The notes under the pieces: generated by a model
What the model saw: the letters and a program-made list of their open reading frames with translations, nothing else
Databases searched by the model: none
What the model was told of the DNA's origin: nothing
Assembly: GCA_964651535.1 (NCBI GenBank)
Contig: CAZYYE010000002.1
Span: 186,001 to 250,000 of the forward strand
Direction: 5' to 3'
Source of the DNA: Terrimesophilobacter sp964651535
Lineage (GTDB): Bacteria; Actinomycetota; Actinomycetes; Actinomycetales; Microbacteriaceae
DNA length: 64,000 nucleotides
Translations under genes and position numbers: made by a program
Shown: positions 53,360-61,697 of the stretch, in pieces
How the letters are laid out: each line of letters opens with the position of its first letter
Numbering within the stretch: the stretch's first letter is position 1

Positions 53360-54187
53360 TCAGCCTTTGAGCCCCGACATAGCAACGCCTTGGAGGACGT
53401 AGCGTTGCGCAAACAGAAATACAGCGACGATCGGTAGAACAGAGATCGTCGCTCCCGCCAGCACAAGGTTCCAATCGGTAACAAACCGACTGGACAGGCT
53501 GGAGAGACCTAGGGGCAGCGTCATCAAGTCCGGAGAATTGATGATGATGAGGGGCCAAAGGAAATTGTTCCAGGACCCCATGAAGGAAAATACGGCGACC
53601 GTTGCGATCGCAGGCTTTGAAAGTGGAAGGACAAGCGTCAAGAAGTTTCGGACATGGCCGGCACCGTCCATAAATGCTGCTTCTTCGAGTTCACGAGGGA
53701 GACCAAGGAACGCTTGGCGGAGCAGGAAGACCCCGAAGGGCATCGCCATCTCGGGAATGATGAGGCCCGCGTAGGAATCGAGCATGCCCATGTACCGCAG
53801 CTCAATGAACAGTGGAACCACCATGACCTGAAACGGAACCATGAGCGTCGCGAGAAAGAGGACAAAGATCGCATTGCGGCCACGGAAGCTCAGTCGGGTG
53901 AATGCGTATGCGGCCATTGCGCTCGTCATTACCTGCAGGAACGTCACTGCGAGTGAGACGACGACGCTGTTGAGTACCCATCGAAGGATGGGCACCTGAG
54001 TGAACAGTCGCTCGTATGCGGATCCGTCGACGGGGTTGGGGATAAGTTGTGGCGGCAATCTGAAAAGCTCGCCCGTCGTCGTGAGTGAAGTCGATACCAT
54101 CCAAACGAACGGAAAGAGGAAGACCATACCGCCCACCGCGATAACGATCGTGCGGACCCAAACGGCGGTCTTTGATTCAGTCGCCAT
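53360..54187 (-). CDS. Carbohydrate ABC transporter permease (MalG type)
   Basis: A 275-residue six-helix permease. The EAA loop 'LPRELEEAAFMDGAGHVRNF' is near residue 165. 'FPFVWMVSTSLTTTGELF' and the C-terminal 'QRYVLQGVAMSGLKG' are typical of the MalG group. It overlaps the MalF-type gene by 11 bp. Confidence 0.94.
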   Translation of the reverse strand: MATESKTAVWVRTIVIAVGGMVFLFPFVWMVSTSLTTTGELFRLPPQLIPNPVDGSAYERLFTQVPILRWVLNSVVVSLAVTFLQVMTSAMAAYAFTRLSFRGRNAIFVLFLATLMVPFQVMVVPLFIELRYMGMLDSYAGLIIPEMAMPFGVFLLRQAFLGLPRELEEAAFMDGAGHVRNFLTLVLPLSKPAIATVAVFSFMGSWNNFLWPLIIINSPDLMTLPLGLSSLSSRFVTDWNLVLAGATISVLPIVAVFLFAQRYVLQGVAMSGLKG

Positions 54188-55061
54188 AATGCACCCACCG
54201 CTTCTGGAATTTCAGTTGGAATACGGTGAAGAGAAGGATGATCGCGAAGAGAACCCAACTCATCGCTGAGGCCTCTCCCATTAGCCCGTACTTAAATGCG
54301 TTCTTTACGACCTGTTCCATCACTACTGTCGTTGCGCCTGCCGGGCCCCCCTCGGTCATCACCCACACCTGGTCGAAAACCTGGAACGCACCAATCATCG
54401 CGAGAATCATCGCGAAGAGGATTGATGGGGTCAGCAATGGCAGAGTGACAAATCGCAGCTTTTGCCATCGCGTGGCACCGTCGATGGTGGCAGCTTCGTA
54501 GAGGTGGTCTGGAATGCTTTGAAGGCCGGCAAGCAGAATTAGCATGTTGAACCCGAGGTCCTTCCACACCGACGCGATGATAATCGCGGGCATGGCCCAG
54601 TTCGGGTCGGTCCACCAACCCGGACCCTGGATACCTACCAGGCCAAGCACGTAGTTGACCATTCCACCCTGCGGGCTCAGGAGCCATTTCCACAGCAACG
54701 CCACGACGACCCAGCTCGTGACTACCGGCAGGAAGTAAATCCCGCGGAAGAACGTCGCCCCTTTGAGTTTGCTGTTCAAGAGCACTGCGATGGCTATCGC
54801 CCCAACAAGCACCAGAGGAAGGTACCCGACCATGTAATACAGCGTGTTTAGGAGGGCCCTGTGGAACTTGGCATCGGAGAGCACTTCAACGTAATTGTCG
54901 AAACCGAGAAATACGGGTGGCCGCAGCAAATTCCACTTGGTCATGCTAACCACGAGCGAGGCAAGCATGGGGAAGATGCGGAAAACCAGCAGGGGTATCA
55001 ACGCCGGCAGAAGGAACAAGGCCACGAGGCCCGCCTTTTTCCACCCCCGATCACCGACCAC
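54177..55061 (-). CDS. Carbohydrate ABC transporter permease (MalF type)
   Basis: A 294-residue permease from GTG 55061, which overlaps the ROK stop by 11 bp; the frame to 55142 would overlap by 92 bp and lacks family sequence. Helix 1 is 'AGLVALFLLPALIPLLVFRI'. The EAA loop is 'IPDHLYEAATIDGATRWQKL'. It forms the channel with the MalG-type partner. Confidence 0.93.
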   Translation of the reverse strand: MVGDRGWKKAGLVALFLLPALIPLLVFRIFPMLASLVVSMTKWNLLRPPVFLGFDNYVEVLSDAKFHRALLNTLYYMVGYLPLVLVGAIAIAVLLNSKLKGATFFRGIYFLPVVTSWVVVALLWKWLLSPQGGMVNYVLGLVGIQGPGWWTDPNWAMPAIIIASVWKDLGFNMLILLAGLQSIPDHLYEAATIDGATRWQKLRFVTLPLLTPSILFAMILAMIGAFQVFDQVWVMTEGGPAGATTVVMEQVVKNAFKYGLMGEASAMSWVLFAIILLFTVFQLKFQKRWVHYGD

Positions 55062-56277
55062 GTTCGGCGGCCTTTGTTCTTGGCACAACAGAAAGCCGAG
55101 AACGCACGAGTCGCCCCTGTTCGCCCGCGAGCCCGACCGCATCGAAAGGCGTTGACAGCACTAATGCAGCGGCGCCCTGAGCCCAGCTTTCGTCGCTCCA
55201 CGTTTCGATTTCGACTGGCACCCCTCGCCGAGACGGAAGCAGGCTTGCGCGGAACGCAGGTTCAAAGCCGGTTGCCCAGTACTTCCACGCTGCGGTGCCT
55301 TCACCCAGCACGATGACGGATTCGGGATCGAAGATCTGGACCACGCTCGCGAGAACTTTAGCGAGTACCTGCCCGGCGTCTCGGAAGACTGCGATAGCGC
55401 GTGAGTCTCCGTCGTCTGCGGCCCTCGTAAGCGCGCCGATGGTGCTTGACTGAGGGATGATTCCGGCAGCTCGCGCACGTCGTTCCAGTGCTGCCTGCCC
55501 GACGATCGTCTCAAGGCATCCATGATTTCCGCAACTGCACAGTTCGCCTTCATCGACTACGGGTACGTGGCCAATTTCACCAGCGCCCCCGGAACCTCCC
55601 CGCAAGACGACCCCGTCCATTACCAGTGCTGCTCCGACCCCGGTCCCGATTGTGAGTGTAAGGAAAGTGTCGTGGTTGCGCCCGATTCCAAAGAGACGCT
55701 CAGCCATGGCCAGTGCATTGACGTTGTTTTCGACGAGCACGGGCAAACCCAGGATGCGGCGCAGGGTCGGACCAATCGGGACGTCATTCCAGCCGAGCTG
55801 GTACGAGTCGACGATCCCGCTTCCCTGCGCATCCACAGTGCCAGGAATTGCAACCCCGATACCGAGAATAGGCATTCCGCTGCCGTGGGAGATGAATTGC
55901 TCCGTGGCGACCCCAAGACCTTCCAACAAGGTCGCCGCTGCGGCGTCGAATGGCTCCTGAGACGAGCGGATGACCGTGCCGTCCAATTCGACTTCGACGA
56001 ACGCAAGGTGGTCCGGCGCAATTTTGAGTCCGATGGCGTGGCCCGCCGAAGCCACGAGGCCGAGGATGCGCGCAGGGCGGCCACCTTGCGACGGCGAGTG
56101 TTCGCGTTCGTCGACAAGCCCATCACCGATCAGTTCCTTGACGAGCTGAGTGATGAGTGCGGGGCTCACGTTTAGGCCCCTCGCCAGATCGGCGCGCGAT
56201 GCGGGCCCCTGCGCGCCAAGCCGCGCCAGGATCGCTGAACGCGTGACATCTGTGCGTCCGCTCGAACGAGTCGCCAT
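55051..56277 (-). CDS. ROK-family transcriptional regulator
   Basis: A 408-residue protein. The N-terminal winged HTH is 'ASRADLARGLNVSPALITQL'. The ROK domain has the ATP-type loop 'LTIGTGVGAALVMDGV' and the zinc motif 'CSCGNHGCLE'. Such proteins repress sugar operons until the sugar binds. It is first in its own operon, so it is likely autoregulated. Confidence 0.93.
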   Translation of the reverse strand: MATRSSGRTDVTRSAILARLGAQGPASRADLARGLNVSPALITQLVKELIGDGLVDEREHSPSQGGRPARILGLVASAGHAIGLKIAPDHLAFVEVELDGTVIRSSQEPFDAAAATLLEGLGVATEQFISHGSGMPILGIGVAIPGTVDAQGSGIVDSYQLGWNDVPIGPTLRRILGLPVLVENNVNALAMAERLFGIGRNHDTFLTLTIGTGVGAALVMDGVVLRGGSGGAGEIGHVPVVDEGELCSCGNHGCLETIVGQAALERRARAAGIIPQSSTIGALTRAADDGDSRAIAVFRDAGQVLAKVLASVVQIFDPESVIVLGEGTAAWKYWATGFEPAFRASLLPSRRGVPVEIETWSDESWAQGAAALVLSTPFDAVGLAGEQGRLVRSRLSVVPRTKAAERGR

Positions 56278-56295
56278 GTCGGGTCCTTGGGTTCG

Positions 56296-56330
56296 GAACT
56301 ACTTTGTTTAGAACTAAAGGAACTCTAGAA
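56296..56330 (-). promoter_or_regulatory. Candidate ROK operator upstream of the sugar operon
   Basis: GAACT recurs three times (at 56296, 56311 and 56320), and CTTTGTTTAGAACTAAAG (56302-56319) is an imperfect palindrome with CTTT..TT....AA..AAAG. It is AT-rich against a GC-rich background and lies 20-50 bp before the ROK ATG. Confidence 0.45.
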
Positions 56331-56372
56331 GTAAGTAATGAAGGATGTCAAGCTTCCTCAGCAACGTTTTGT

Positions 56373-56454
56373 CCCAAATGAAGGAGTTTCTGGAATTGGA
56401 TACCGAGAATTCGGGCCACTTGCGCGGAATTGGACGGCAACTCCTTCATTTGGG
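56373..56454. repeat. 16-bp perfect inverted repeat of unknown origin
   Basis: CCCAAATGAAGGAGTT (56373-56388) and its exact complement AACTCCTTCATTTGGG (56439-56454) enclose 50 bp, inside which GGAATTGGA occurs twice (about 56392 and 56426). No gene overlaps. It could be a MITE end pair or a structured RNA. Confidence 0.6.
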
Positions 56455-56495
56455 CCTGAACCCGACACAAGGAGACCTGGATGGGGCGACGTTGC

Positions 56496-56759
56496 GCCCT
56501 TCGAGACGCCCGCTCCGCGGGCTCCTCAGGGAACGGATCGGCGCCCGCTCCGCGGGCTCCTNNNNNNNNNNNNNNNNNNNNNNNNNNNNNNNNNNNNNNN
56601 NNNNNNNNNNNNNNNNNNNNNNNNNNNNNNNNNNNNNNNNNNNNNNNNNNNNNNNNNNNNNCCCGCTCCGCGGGCTCCTCAGGGAACGGATCGGCGCCCG
56701 CTCCGCGGGCTCCTCACGGATCGGCGCCCGCTCCGCGGGCTCCTCAGGGAACGGTTCCT
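56496..56759. repeat. Tandem REP-like array interrupted by the assembly gap
   Basis: Units of about 35 bp, CGCCCGCTCCGCGGGCTCCT plus CAGGGAACGGATCGG, repeat at least four times on the two sides of the N run. The first unit carries CCCTTCGAGACG, matching the elements at 47339-47515 in reverse orientation. CCCGC..GCGGG forms a strong stem in each unit. Confidence 0.8.
56562..56661. other. Assembly gap (100 N)
   Basis: Exactly 100 N lie inside the tandem repeat array, the usual placeholder for a scaffold gap of unknown true length. The number of repeat units and any content between them cannot be known from this sequence. Confidence 0.97.
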
Positions 56760-56760
56760 A

Positions 56761-58038
56761 CTAAGCGGACTTCTCGCGGCGTTCCGGCTTGCGCGGCACG
56801 ATCGTCGGCGCCGCATTCTCCAGCACCGCTTGCTTCGTCACGATCACACGGTCCACGTCGTCGTTCGAGGGCACCTCGAACATGATCGGCCCGAGGACCT
56901 CTTCCATGATCGCGCGGAGGCCCCGGGCACCGCTTTGGCGAAGGACGGCGAGATCCGCGATAGCCTCCAGCGCATCCGGCTCGAATTCGAGCTTCACTCC
57001 GTCGATCTCGAACATCCGCTGGTACTGGCGCATGAGCGCGTTCTTGGGAACCGTGAGGATCTCCATGAGCGCGGCCTGATCGAGCGGGGCGACGGTCGCC
57101 ACCACGGGCAACCGGCCGATGAACTCCGGGATGAGGCCGAACTTGTGGAGGTCCTCCGGAAGCACTTCGCTGAAGATGTTGATCTCGTCGCCCTTGATGT
57201 GCAACGGCGCACCAAAACCGATGCCCTTCTTGCCTGCGCGATGGGAAATGATCTCCTCGAGCCCTGCGAACGCGCCGGCGACGATGAACAGCACGTTCGT
57301 CGTGTCGATCTGGATGAATTCCTGGTGCGGATGCTTGCGGCCGCCCTGAGGCGGAACGGACGCAACGGTCCCCTCGAGGATCTTCAAGAGCGCCTGCTGC
57401 ACGCCCTCCCCCGACACGTCGCGAGTGATCGACGGGTTCTCCGCCTTGCGGGCGATCTTGTCGATCTCGTCGATGTAGATGATGCCGGTCTCCGCGCGCT
57501 TCACGTCATAGTCGGCAGCCTGAATGAGCTTCAGCAGGATGTTCTCGACATCCTCGCCCACATAACCGGCCTCGGTGAGCGCCGTCGCATCCGCAACGGC
57601 GAAGGGCACATTGAGGCGCCGAGCAAGAGTCTGGGCCAAATACGTCTTGCCGCATCCGGTCGGACCGACGAGCAGGATGTTGGACTTCGCGATCTCAATG
57701 TCGTCGCCAACGGATTCGGCGGGCACGATCGTCTTTTCGGCGCGCACTCGCTTGTAGTGGTTGTAGACCGCGACAGACAGGGCACGTTTGGCCTGTTCCT
57801 GACCGATCACGTACTCCTCGAGGAAAGCGTAAATCTCTTTCGGCTTCGGCAGCTCAAACTCGCTCGCGGCCTCCTCGCCGGACTCCGCGAGGCGCTCTTC
57901 AATGATCTCGTTGCACAATTCGACGCACTCGTCGCAAATGTAAACGCCAGGTCCAGCGATCAACTGCTGAACCTGTTTCTGGCTCTTTCCGCAGAACGAA
58001 CACTTGAGCAAGTCCGCGCTCTCGCCGATGCGTGCCAT
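56761..58038 (-). CDS. clpX: ATP-dependent Clp protease ATP-binding subunit ClpX
   Basis: A 425-residue AAA+ unfoldase. The zinc-binding domain has Cys13, Cys16, Cys35 and Cys38. Walker A is 'LLVGPTGCGKTYLAQ', Walker B 'GIIYIDEIDKIA', and sensor and arginine-finger regions follow. A ClpP-contact loop of IGF type is in 'KKGIGFGAPL'. It feeds substrates to ClpP1P2, whose genes lie 2.2 kb upstream beyond the copper cassette. Confidence 0.97.
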   Translation of the reverse strand: MARIGESADLLKCSFCGKSQKQVQQLIAGPGVYICDECVELCNEIIEERLAESGEEAASEFELPKPKEIYAFLEEYVIGQEQAKRALSVAVYNHYKRVRAEKTIVPAESVGDDIEIAKSNILLVGPTGCGKTYLAQTLARRLNVPFAVADATALTEAGYVGEDVENILLKLIQAADYDVKRAETGIIYIDEIDKIARKAENPSITRDVSGEGVQQALLKILEGTVASVPPQGGRKHPHQEFIQIDTTNVLFIVAGAFAGLEEIISHRAGKKGIGFGAPLHIKGDEINIFSEVLPEDLHKFGLIPEFIGRLPVVATVAPLDQAALMEILTVPKNALMRQYQRMFEIDGVKLEFEPDALEAIADLAVLRQSGARGLRAIMEEVLGPIMFEVPSNDDVDRVIVTKQAVLENAAPTIVPRKPERREKSA

Positions 58039-58183
58039 GCTCGCCTCCCGTAACTATTCCGCCCAATCCCTCAGGCAGTTCGCGCCGAATACTGTGCAGG
58101 TACGAGCCTAACCCGCTGCACGGACAGTCGCTGCAACGTGACGATTTACGGCTTCGGCGCGCCGTCTAGAATGGAGGTGAAGA

Positions 58184-58801
58184 ATGCGAACGGATTCCAG
58201 AGTGACGTCACTGACACGGTGGGCACGAGTTGCCCGCGGGACCGCTGCCGCAACCGTCGCGCTCTTCATCGCCGCATTCTCGCACGACCTCGCCGGAGGG
58301 CCACTACCCGGAGTTGCCGGCATCACGCTCTGTCTGGCGTTTTCGATCCTCGTCTGCATTGCGCTCGTTGGCCGCCGGATGGCGAAAACCCGCCTCGCGG
58401 CATCGATTGCGGCCAGTCAGGCGATGTACCACTGGGTATTCGGTACCCTCGGGACCTCAACCATTCCGACCGGACCGACACTCGGCCACGTGCACAACGC
58501 ACCCATTGAATTTGGCCCCGCTGCCTCGAACGTGCACGACGGCAGCGACATGTTCGTCGCCCACTTCATAGCCGCGATCGCCACCTTCATCGTCCTGGCA
58601 TTCGGCGAACGCAGCATGGCCGCGACTGCGCGGTACGCTCGCTCGATCGCCCGCTCGCTGTTCACGGCACCGCCGGATGCGCACGTGAGCGAGAATCCGT
58701 CACTCGGTCTCCCTGGTCGCCAGGTCAGCCTTCCCACAGCACGCCGAGTGGACCACTCGGGTCTCCGTCACCGCGGGCCGCCGCTTTTCGCCGCCGTCTG
58801 A
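58184..58801 (+). CDS. Membrane protein of unknown function, first gene of the copper-type cassette
   Basis: A 205-residue protein with a strong GGAGGTGA site. Four helices are seen; helix 1 has 'LFIAAFSHDLAGGPLP'. A His-containing loop ('LGHVHNAPIEFG', 'SNVHDGSDMF') separates helices 3 and 4, and the C-terminal 60 residues are hydrophilic. Similar proteins accompany DUF1775 and CopC genes in related bacteria. His residues could bind copper; function is not established. Confidence 0.72.
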   Translation: MRTDSRVTSLTRWARVARGTAAATVALFIAAFSHDLAGGPLPGVAGITLCLAFSILVCIALVGRRMAKTRLAASIAASQAMYHWVFGTLGTSTIPTGPTLGHVHNAPIEFGPAASNVHDGSDMFVAHFIAAIATFIVLAFGERSMAATARYARSIARSLFTAPPDAHVSENPSLGLPGRQVSLPTARRVDHSGLRHRGPPLFAAV

Positions 58802-58879
58802 TTCACATCCTCACTGCGTCGCAACGCATTCCCCATCTCACGGACTTGGCCTGCCTTGACGCCGGCCGAAAGGAAACTC

Positions 58880-59569
58880 ATGAACCGCACAAGTACCGCG
58901 GTCGTCGCCTTAGGCGCCGCACTGCTTCTCGCGCTGGCGGCGCCCGCCGCCGCATCCGCCCACGTCACCGTAAGCCCAAACACAGCATCCGCTGGATCGT
59001 ATGCCCTCGTAAACATCAAGGTGCCAAACGAGTCGGCGACGGCCGTCACGAACGAGATTGAAGTATCCCTGCCCACCGAAACCCCGTTCCTCAGTGTGAG
59101 CTACGTCCCTGTGGCCGGATGGACAACGGAACTCATTCGGGAAACGCTGGCATCCCCGGTCAAGATCGGCGACAACACAGTCACGGAGGCGGTGGTGCGC
59201 GTCGTCTGGACAGCAACGCCCGGCCATGAGATCAGCGCCGGCCAACTTCAGGTGTTTCCTCTGTCGCTTGGACCGGTACCTGACACCGGCACGATCGTGA
59301 TGCCGGCAGTTCAGACGTACAGCGATGGCACAGTCGTTTCCTGGAGCGAGATGGGAGACAACGCTCAGCACCCCGCGCCCATGATGTATGTGAACGATGC
59401 TCCGGCGGCCGGCGGTCACGAACCCGCAGCTGAGGAACTCAATTCCGACAGCGAACCGGGAGCCACTCCCGACACGCTGGCGCGTGGCTTGGGAATCGGT
59501 GGACTCGTGGTTGGCGCGCTCGGGCTGGTTCTCGCTGCCGCGGCGCTGCGAACAAAGACGGGAAGGTAA
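58880..59569 (+). CDS. YcnI-family (DUF1775) copper-binding protein
   Basis: A 229-residue exported protein: signal peptide (1-29) ending 'AASA', with the mature protein beginning with His ('HVTVSPNTASAGSYALVNIK'), the copper ligand of the YcnI monohistidine brace. The expected Trp is in 'VPVAGWTTEL'. A C-terminal TM helix anchors it ('GIGGLVVGALGLVLAAAAL'). ATG 58880 has GAAAGGAA. It is 3 bp from the CopC gene. Confidence 0.9.
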   Translation: MNRTSTAVVALGAALLLALAAPAAASAHVTVSPNTASAGSYALVNIKVPNESATAVTNEIEVSLPTETPFLSVSYVPVAGWTTELIRETLASPVKIGDNTVTEAVVRVVWTATPGHEISAGQLQVFPLSLGPVPDTGTIVMPAVQTYSDGTVVSWSEMGDNAQHPAPMMYVNDAPAAGGHEPAAEELNSDSEPGATPDTLARGLGIGGLVVGALGLVLAAAALRTKTGR

Positions 59570-59572
59570 ACA

Positions 59573-60217
59573 ATGTCATCGTCGAGAATGCACTACACCG
59601 CGCGGGGTCTCCTGGCCGCCAGCGCATTGGCGTTCGCGTCCGTCCTGGCGTTCGCGGCACCAGCTTCGGCGCACAACTACTACGTGTCATCCACCCCGGA
59701 GATCAATCAAGTGCTCACATCACTGCCGGACGAGTTCATGGTGACAACCAACGACAACCTTCTCGAACTCGGGGGCATGGAAGGTGGATTCTTCATGGAG
59801 GTGAAAGGCCCCGATGGTCTCTATTACGGAGACGGATGCGTGACCGTATCCGGCCGGTCGGTGACGATGCCTGCGGCGCTCGGTCCCGCTGGTGGATATT
59901 CGCTGAACTGGCAGGTCGTCTCGGCAGACGGACACACGGTGTCCGACACGATTCCGTTCACCTGGCAGCCTGCAATCGGGGAAGAAACCGGCATCACGGG
60001 AACAGCCACACCGCCTCGCTGCGGAGAAAATTCCGAACCGCCGGCGACAGTTGCCCCGACGACGGGCGCGCCGCCCCCTAGTACCGATGTCGGCGCCGAG
60101 AACGATTCCTCCACCGAAGTCCTGTGGATCGGTGGAGGAATCGTCGCCGTTGCGATCGCCGCGATCGCCGCGATCGCCGCGATCATGCTGTTTCGACCGA
60201 AAACTACTTCGCGGTAA
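59573..60217 (+). CDS. CopC-domain copper resistance protein, membrane-anchored
   Basis: A 214-residue exported protein. The signal ends 'APASA' and the mature N-terminus is His ('HNYYVSSTPEINQVLTSLPD'). The second copper block is 'WQVVSADGHTVSDTIPFTW' near residue 118. A Pro/Thr linker precedes a C-terminal TM helix encoded partly by a 9-bp repeat (GCGATCGCC). No CopD fusion is seen. Its last 14 bp overlap the 3' end of clpP2 on the other strand. Confidence 0.88.
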   Translation: MSSSRMHYTARGLLAASALAFASVLAFAAPASAHNYYVSSTPEINQVLTSLPDEFMVTTNDNLLELGGMEGGFFMEVKGPDGLYYGDGCVTVSGRSVTMPAALGPAGGYSLNWQVVSADGHTVSDTIPFTWQPAIGEETGITGTATPPRCGENSEPPATVAPTTGAPPPSTDVGAENDSSTEVLWIGGGIVAVAIAAIAAIAAIMLFRPKTTSR

Positions 60218-60899
60218 TTGCGGCCGGCTGCGCCTTGCGGCTCGTGAGCACCTGGTCGATGAGACCGTACTCCAAAGCCTCGGCGGCATTCAGGATGTTG
60301 TCGCGGTCGATATCCTTGTTGACCTGCTCCGGCGTGCGGTTCGAGTGGAACGAAATCGTTTCCTCGAGCCACGTGCGCATCCGCTGAATCTCTCGGGCCT
60401 GGATCTCTATGTCAGATGCCTGCCCGTGGCCGGCATCGCCGGTCGCGGGTTGGTGGATGACGATGCGCGCGTTCGGCAGCGCGAGGCGCTTGCCGGGCGA
60501 GCCCGCAGCCAGGAGCACAGCAGCAGCCGAGGCCGCCTGGCCGAGGCACACCGTCTGAATCTCCGGGCGGATGTACTGCATCGTGTCGTAGATGGCAGTC
60601 ATGGCGGTGAATGAGCCGCCGGGCGAGTTGATGTACATGACGATGTCGCGATCCGGGTCCTGGCTTTCCAGCACGAGAAGCTGCGCCATGACGTCGTCTG
60701 CCGACGCGTCGTCGATCTGCACGCCGAGGAACACGATGCGGTCCTCGAACAGCTTCGCGTACGGGTCCTGACGCTTGTAGCCGTAGGCGGTGCGCTCCTC
60801 AAATGTCGGGAGGATGTAGCGGGACTCCGCGGTCGGGCCGGCCAGTCCGCGCGCGTCCAGGCGTGCACCCGCGCTCATCGAAGGGTTAGTGAATTCCAT
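60204..60899 (-). CDS. clpP: ATP-dependent Clp protease proteolytic subunit (ClpP2)
   Basis: A 231-residue serine peptidase. The catalytic triad is Ser124 ('GQAASAAAVLL'), His149 ('IVIHQP') and Asp200 ('IDRDN'). A long N-terminal stretch (about 30 residues) resembles actinobacterial ClpP2 propeptides. It follows clpP1 by 11 bp; the two form the mixed ClpP1P2 tetradecamer. Confidence 0.96.
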   Translation of the reverse strand: MEFTNPSMSAGARLDARGLAGPTAESRYILPTFEERTAYGYKRQDPYAKLFEDRIVFLGVQIDDASADDVMAQLLVLESQDPDRDIVMYINSPGGSFTAMTAIYDTMQYIRPEIQTVCLGQAASAAAVLLAAGSPGKRLALPNARIVIHQPATGDAGHGQASDIEIQAREIQRMRTWLEETISFHSNRTPEQVNKDIDRDNILNAAEALEYGLIDQVLTSRKAQPAAITAK

Positions 60900-60910
60900 G
60901 TTCCGTGTCC

Positions 60911-61507
60911 CTACTTCTTGACCGAGTCATCAGTGCCGCCGCCGCCGACAACATCCGTCGCGAACTCGCGCAAGTGGTCGACGAACCCGTATTCGAGCGC
61001 CTCCTGTGCGGTAAACCAGTTATCCCGGTCGCCATCCGCAATGATCTGCTCGACGGTTTTGCCGGTCTGCTCTGCCGTGAGCTCCGCCATCCGCTTCTTC
61101 ATGTCGTTGATGAGGTTCGCCTGCGTCTGGATGTCCGCCGCGGTTCCGCCGAAGCCACCAGAGGGCTGGTGCAGGAGCACGCGCGCATTCGGGGTGATGT
61201 AGCGCTTGCCCTTATTGCCCGAAGAGAGCAGGAACTGGCCCATCGATGCGGCCATGCCGATGCCGACCGTGACGATGTCGTTCGGCACGAACTTCATGGT
61301 GTCGTAGATCGCCATTCCGGCCGTAATGGAGCCGCCCGGGGAATTGATGTAGAGGAAAATGTCGCGCTTGGAGTCCTCCGCTGCTAGCAGCAGAATCTTG
61401 GCGCAAATTTCGTTGGCGTTGTCGTCTCGCACCTCTGACCCAAGCCAGATGATGCGGTCCTTGAGGAGTTGGTCAAAAATGCTGCTGACCAGTGCCGGTT
61501 GGGCCAT
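60911..61507 (-). CDS. clpP: ATP-dependent Clp protease proteolytic subunit (ClpP1)
   Basis: A 198-residue serine peptidase with Ser88 ('GMAASMGQFLL'), His113 ('VLLHQPSGG') and Asp162 ('DRDNWFTA'). It is first of the clpP1-clpP2 operon, 190 bp downstream of tig. Confidence 0.96.
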   Translation of the reverse strand: MAQPALVSSIFDQLLKDRIIWLGSEVRDDNANEICAKILLLAAEDSKRDIFLYINSPGGSITAGMAIYDTMKFVPNDIVTVGIGMAASMGQFLLSSGNKGKRYITPNARVLLHQPSGGFGGTAADIQTQANLINDMKKRMAELTAEQTGKTVEQIIADGDRDNWFTAQEALEYGFVDHLREFATDVVGGGGTDDSVKK

Positions 61508-61622
61508 TCTGTCGAGCTCCGTTTCCGTTATCGCTGTGAGTCGAATCTATCGGAGCCAGGCGACCCACATTGGAGTGTTCGCCGTGGGCAGATCATCGGC
61601 GCGCCGACCAGATCGTTGCTCA

Positions 61623-61667
61623 GCGCGCGTGTTGCAGCGGAACGCTGGTGTCGCAACACCGGCGCGC
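61623..61667 (-). terminator. Strong hairpin between tig and clpP1
   Basis: GCGCGC (61623-61628) plus GTGTTGC (61629-61635) pair with GCAACAC (61653-61659) and GCGCGC (61662-61667), with a two-base bulge. It lies 30-75 bp past the tig stop. No T-run follows, so it may be a Rho-dependent pause or an RNA stabiliser. Confidence 0.5.
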
Positions 61668-61697
61668 GACGCAATCACTCGCGCACCGTGAATGGTC

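Noticed and set aside
56481..56764. Open frames reading through the N gap and the repeats
   Set aside because: They are translations of the palindromic repeats and ambiguous bases, not genes.
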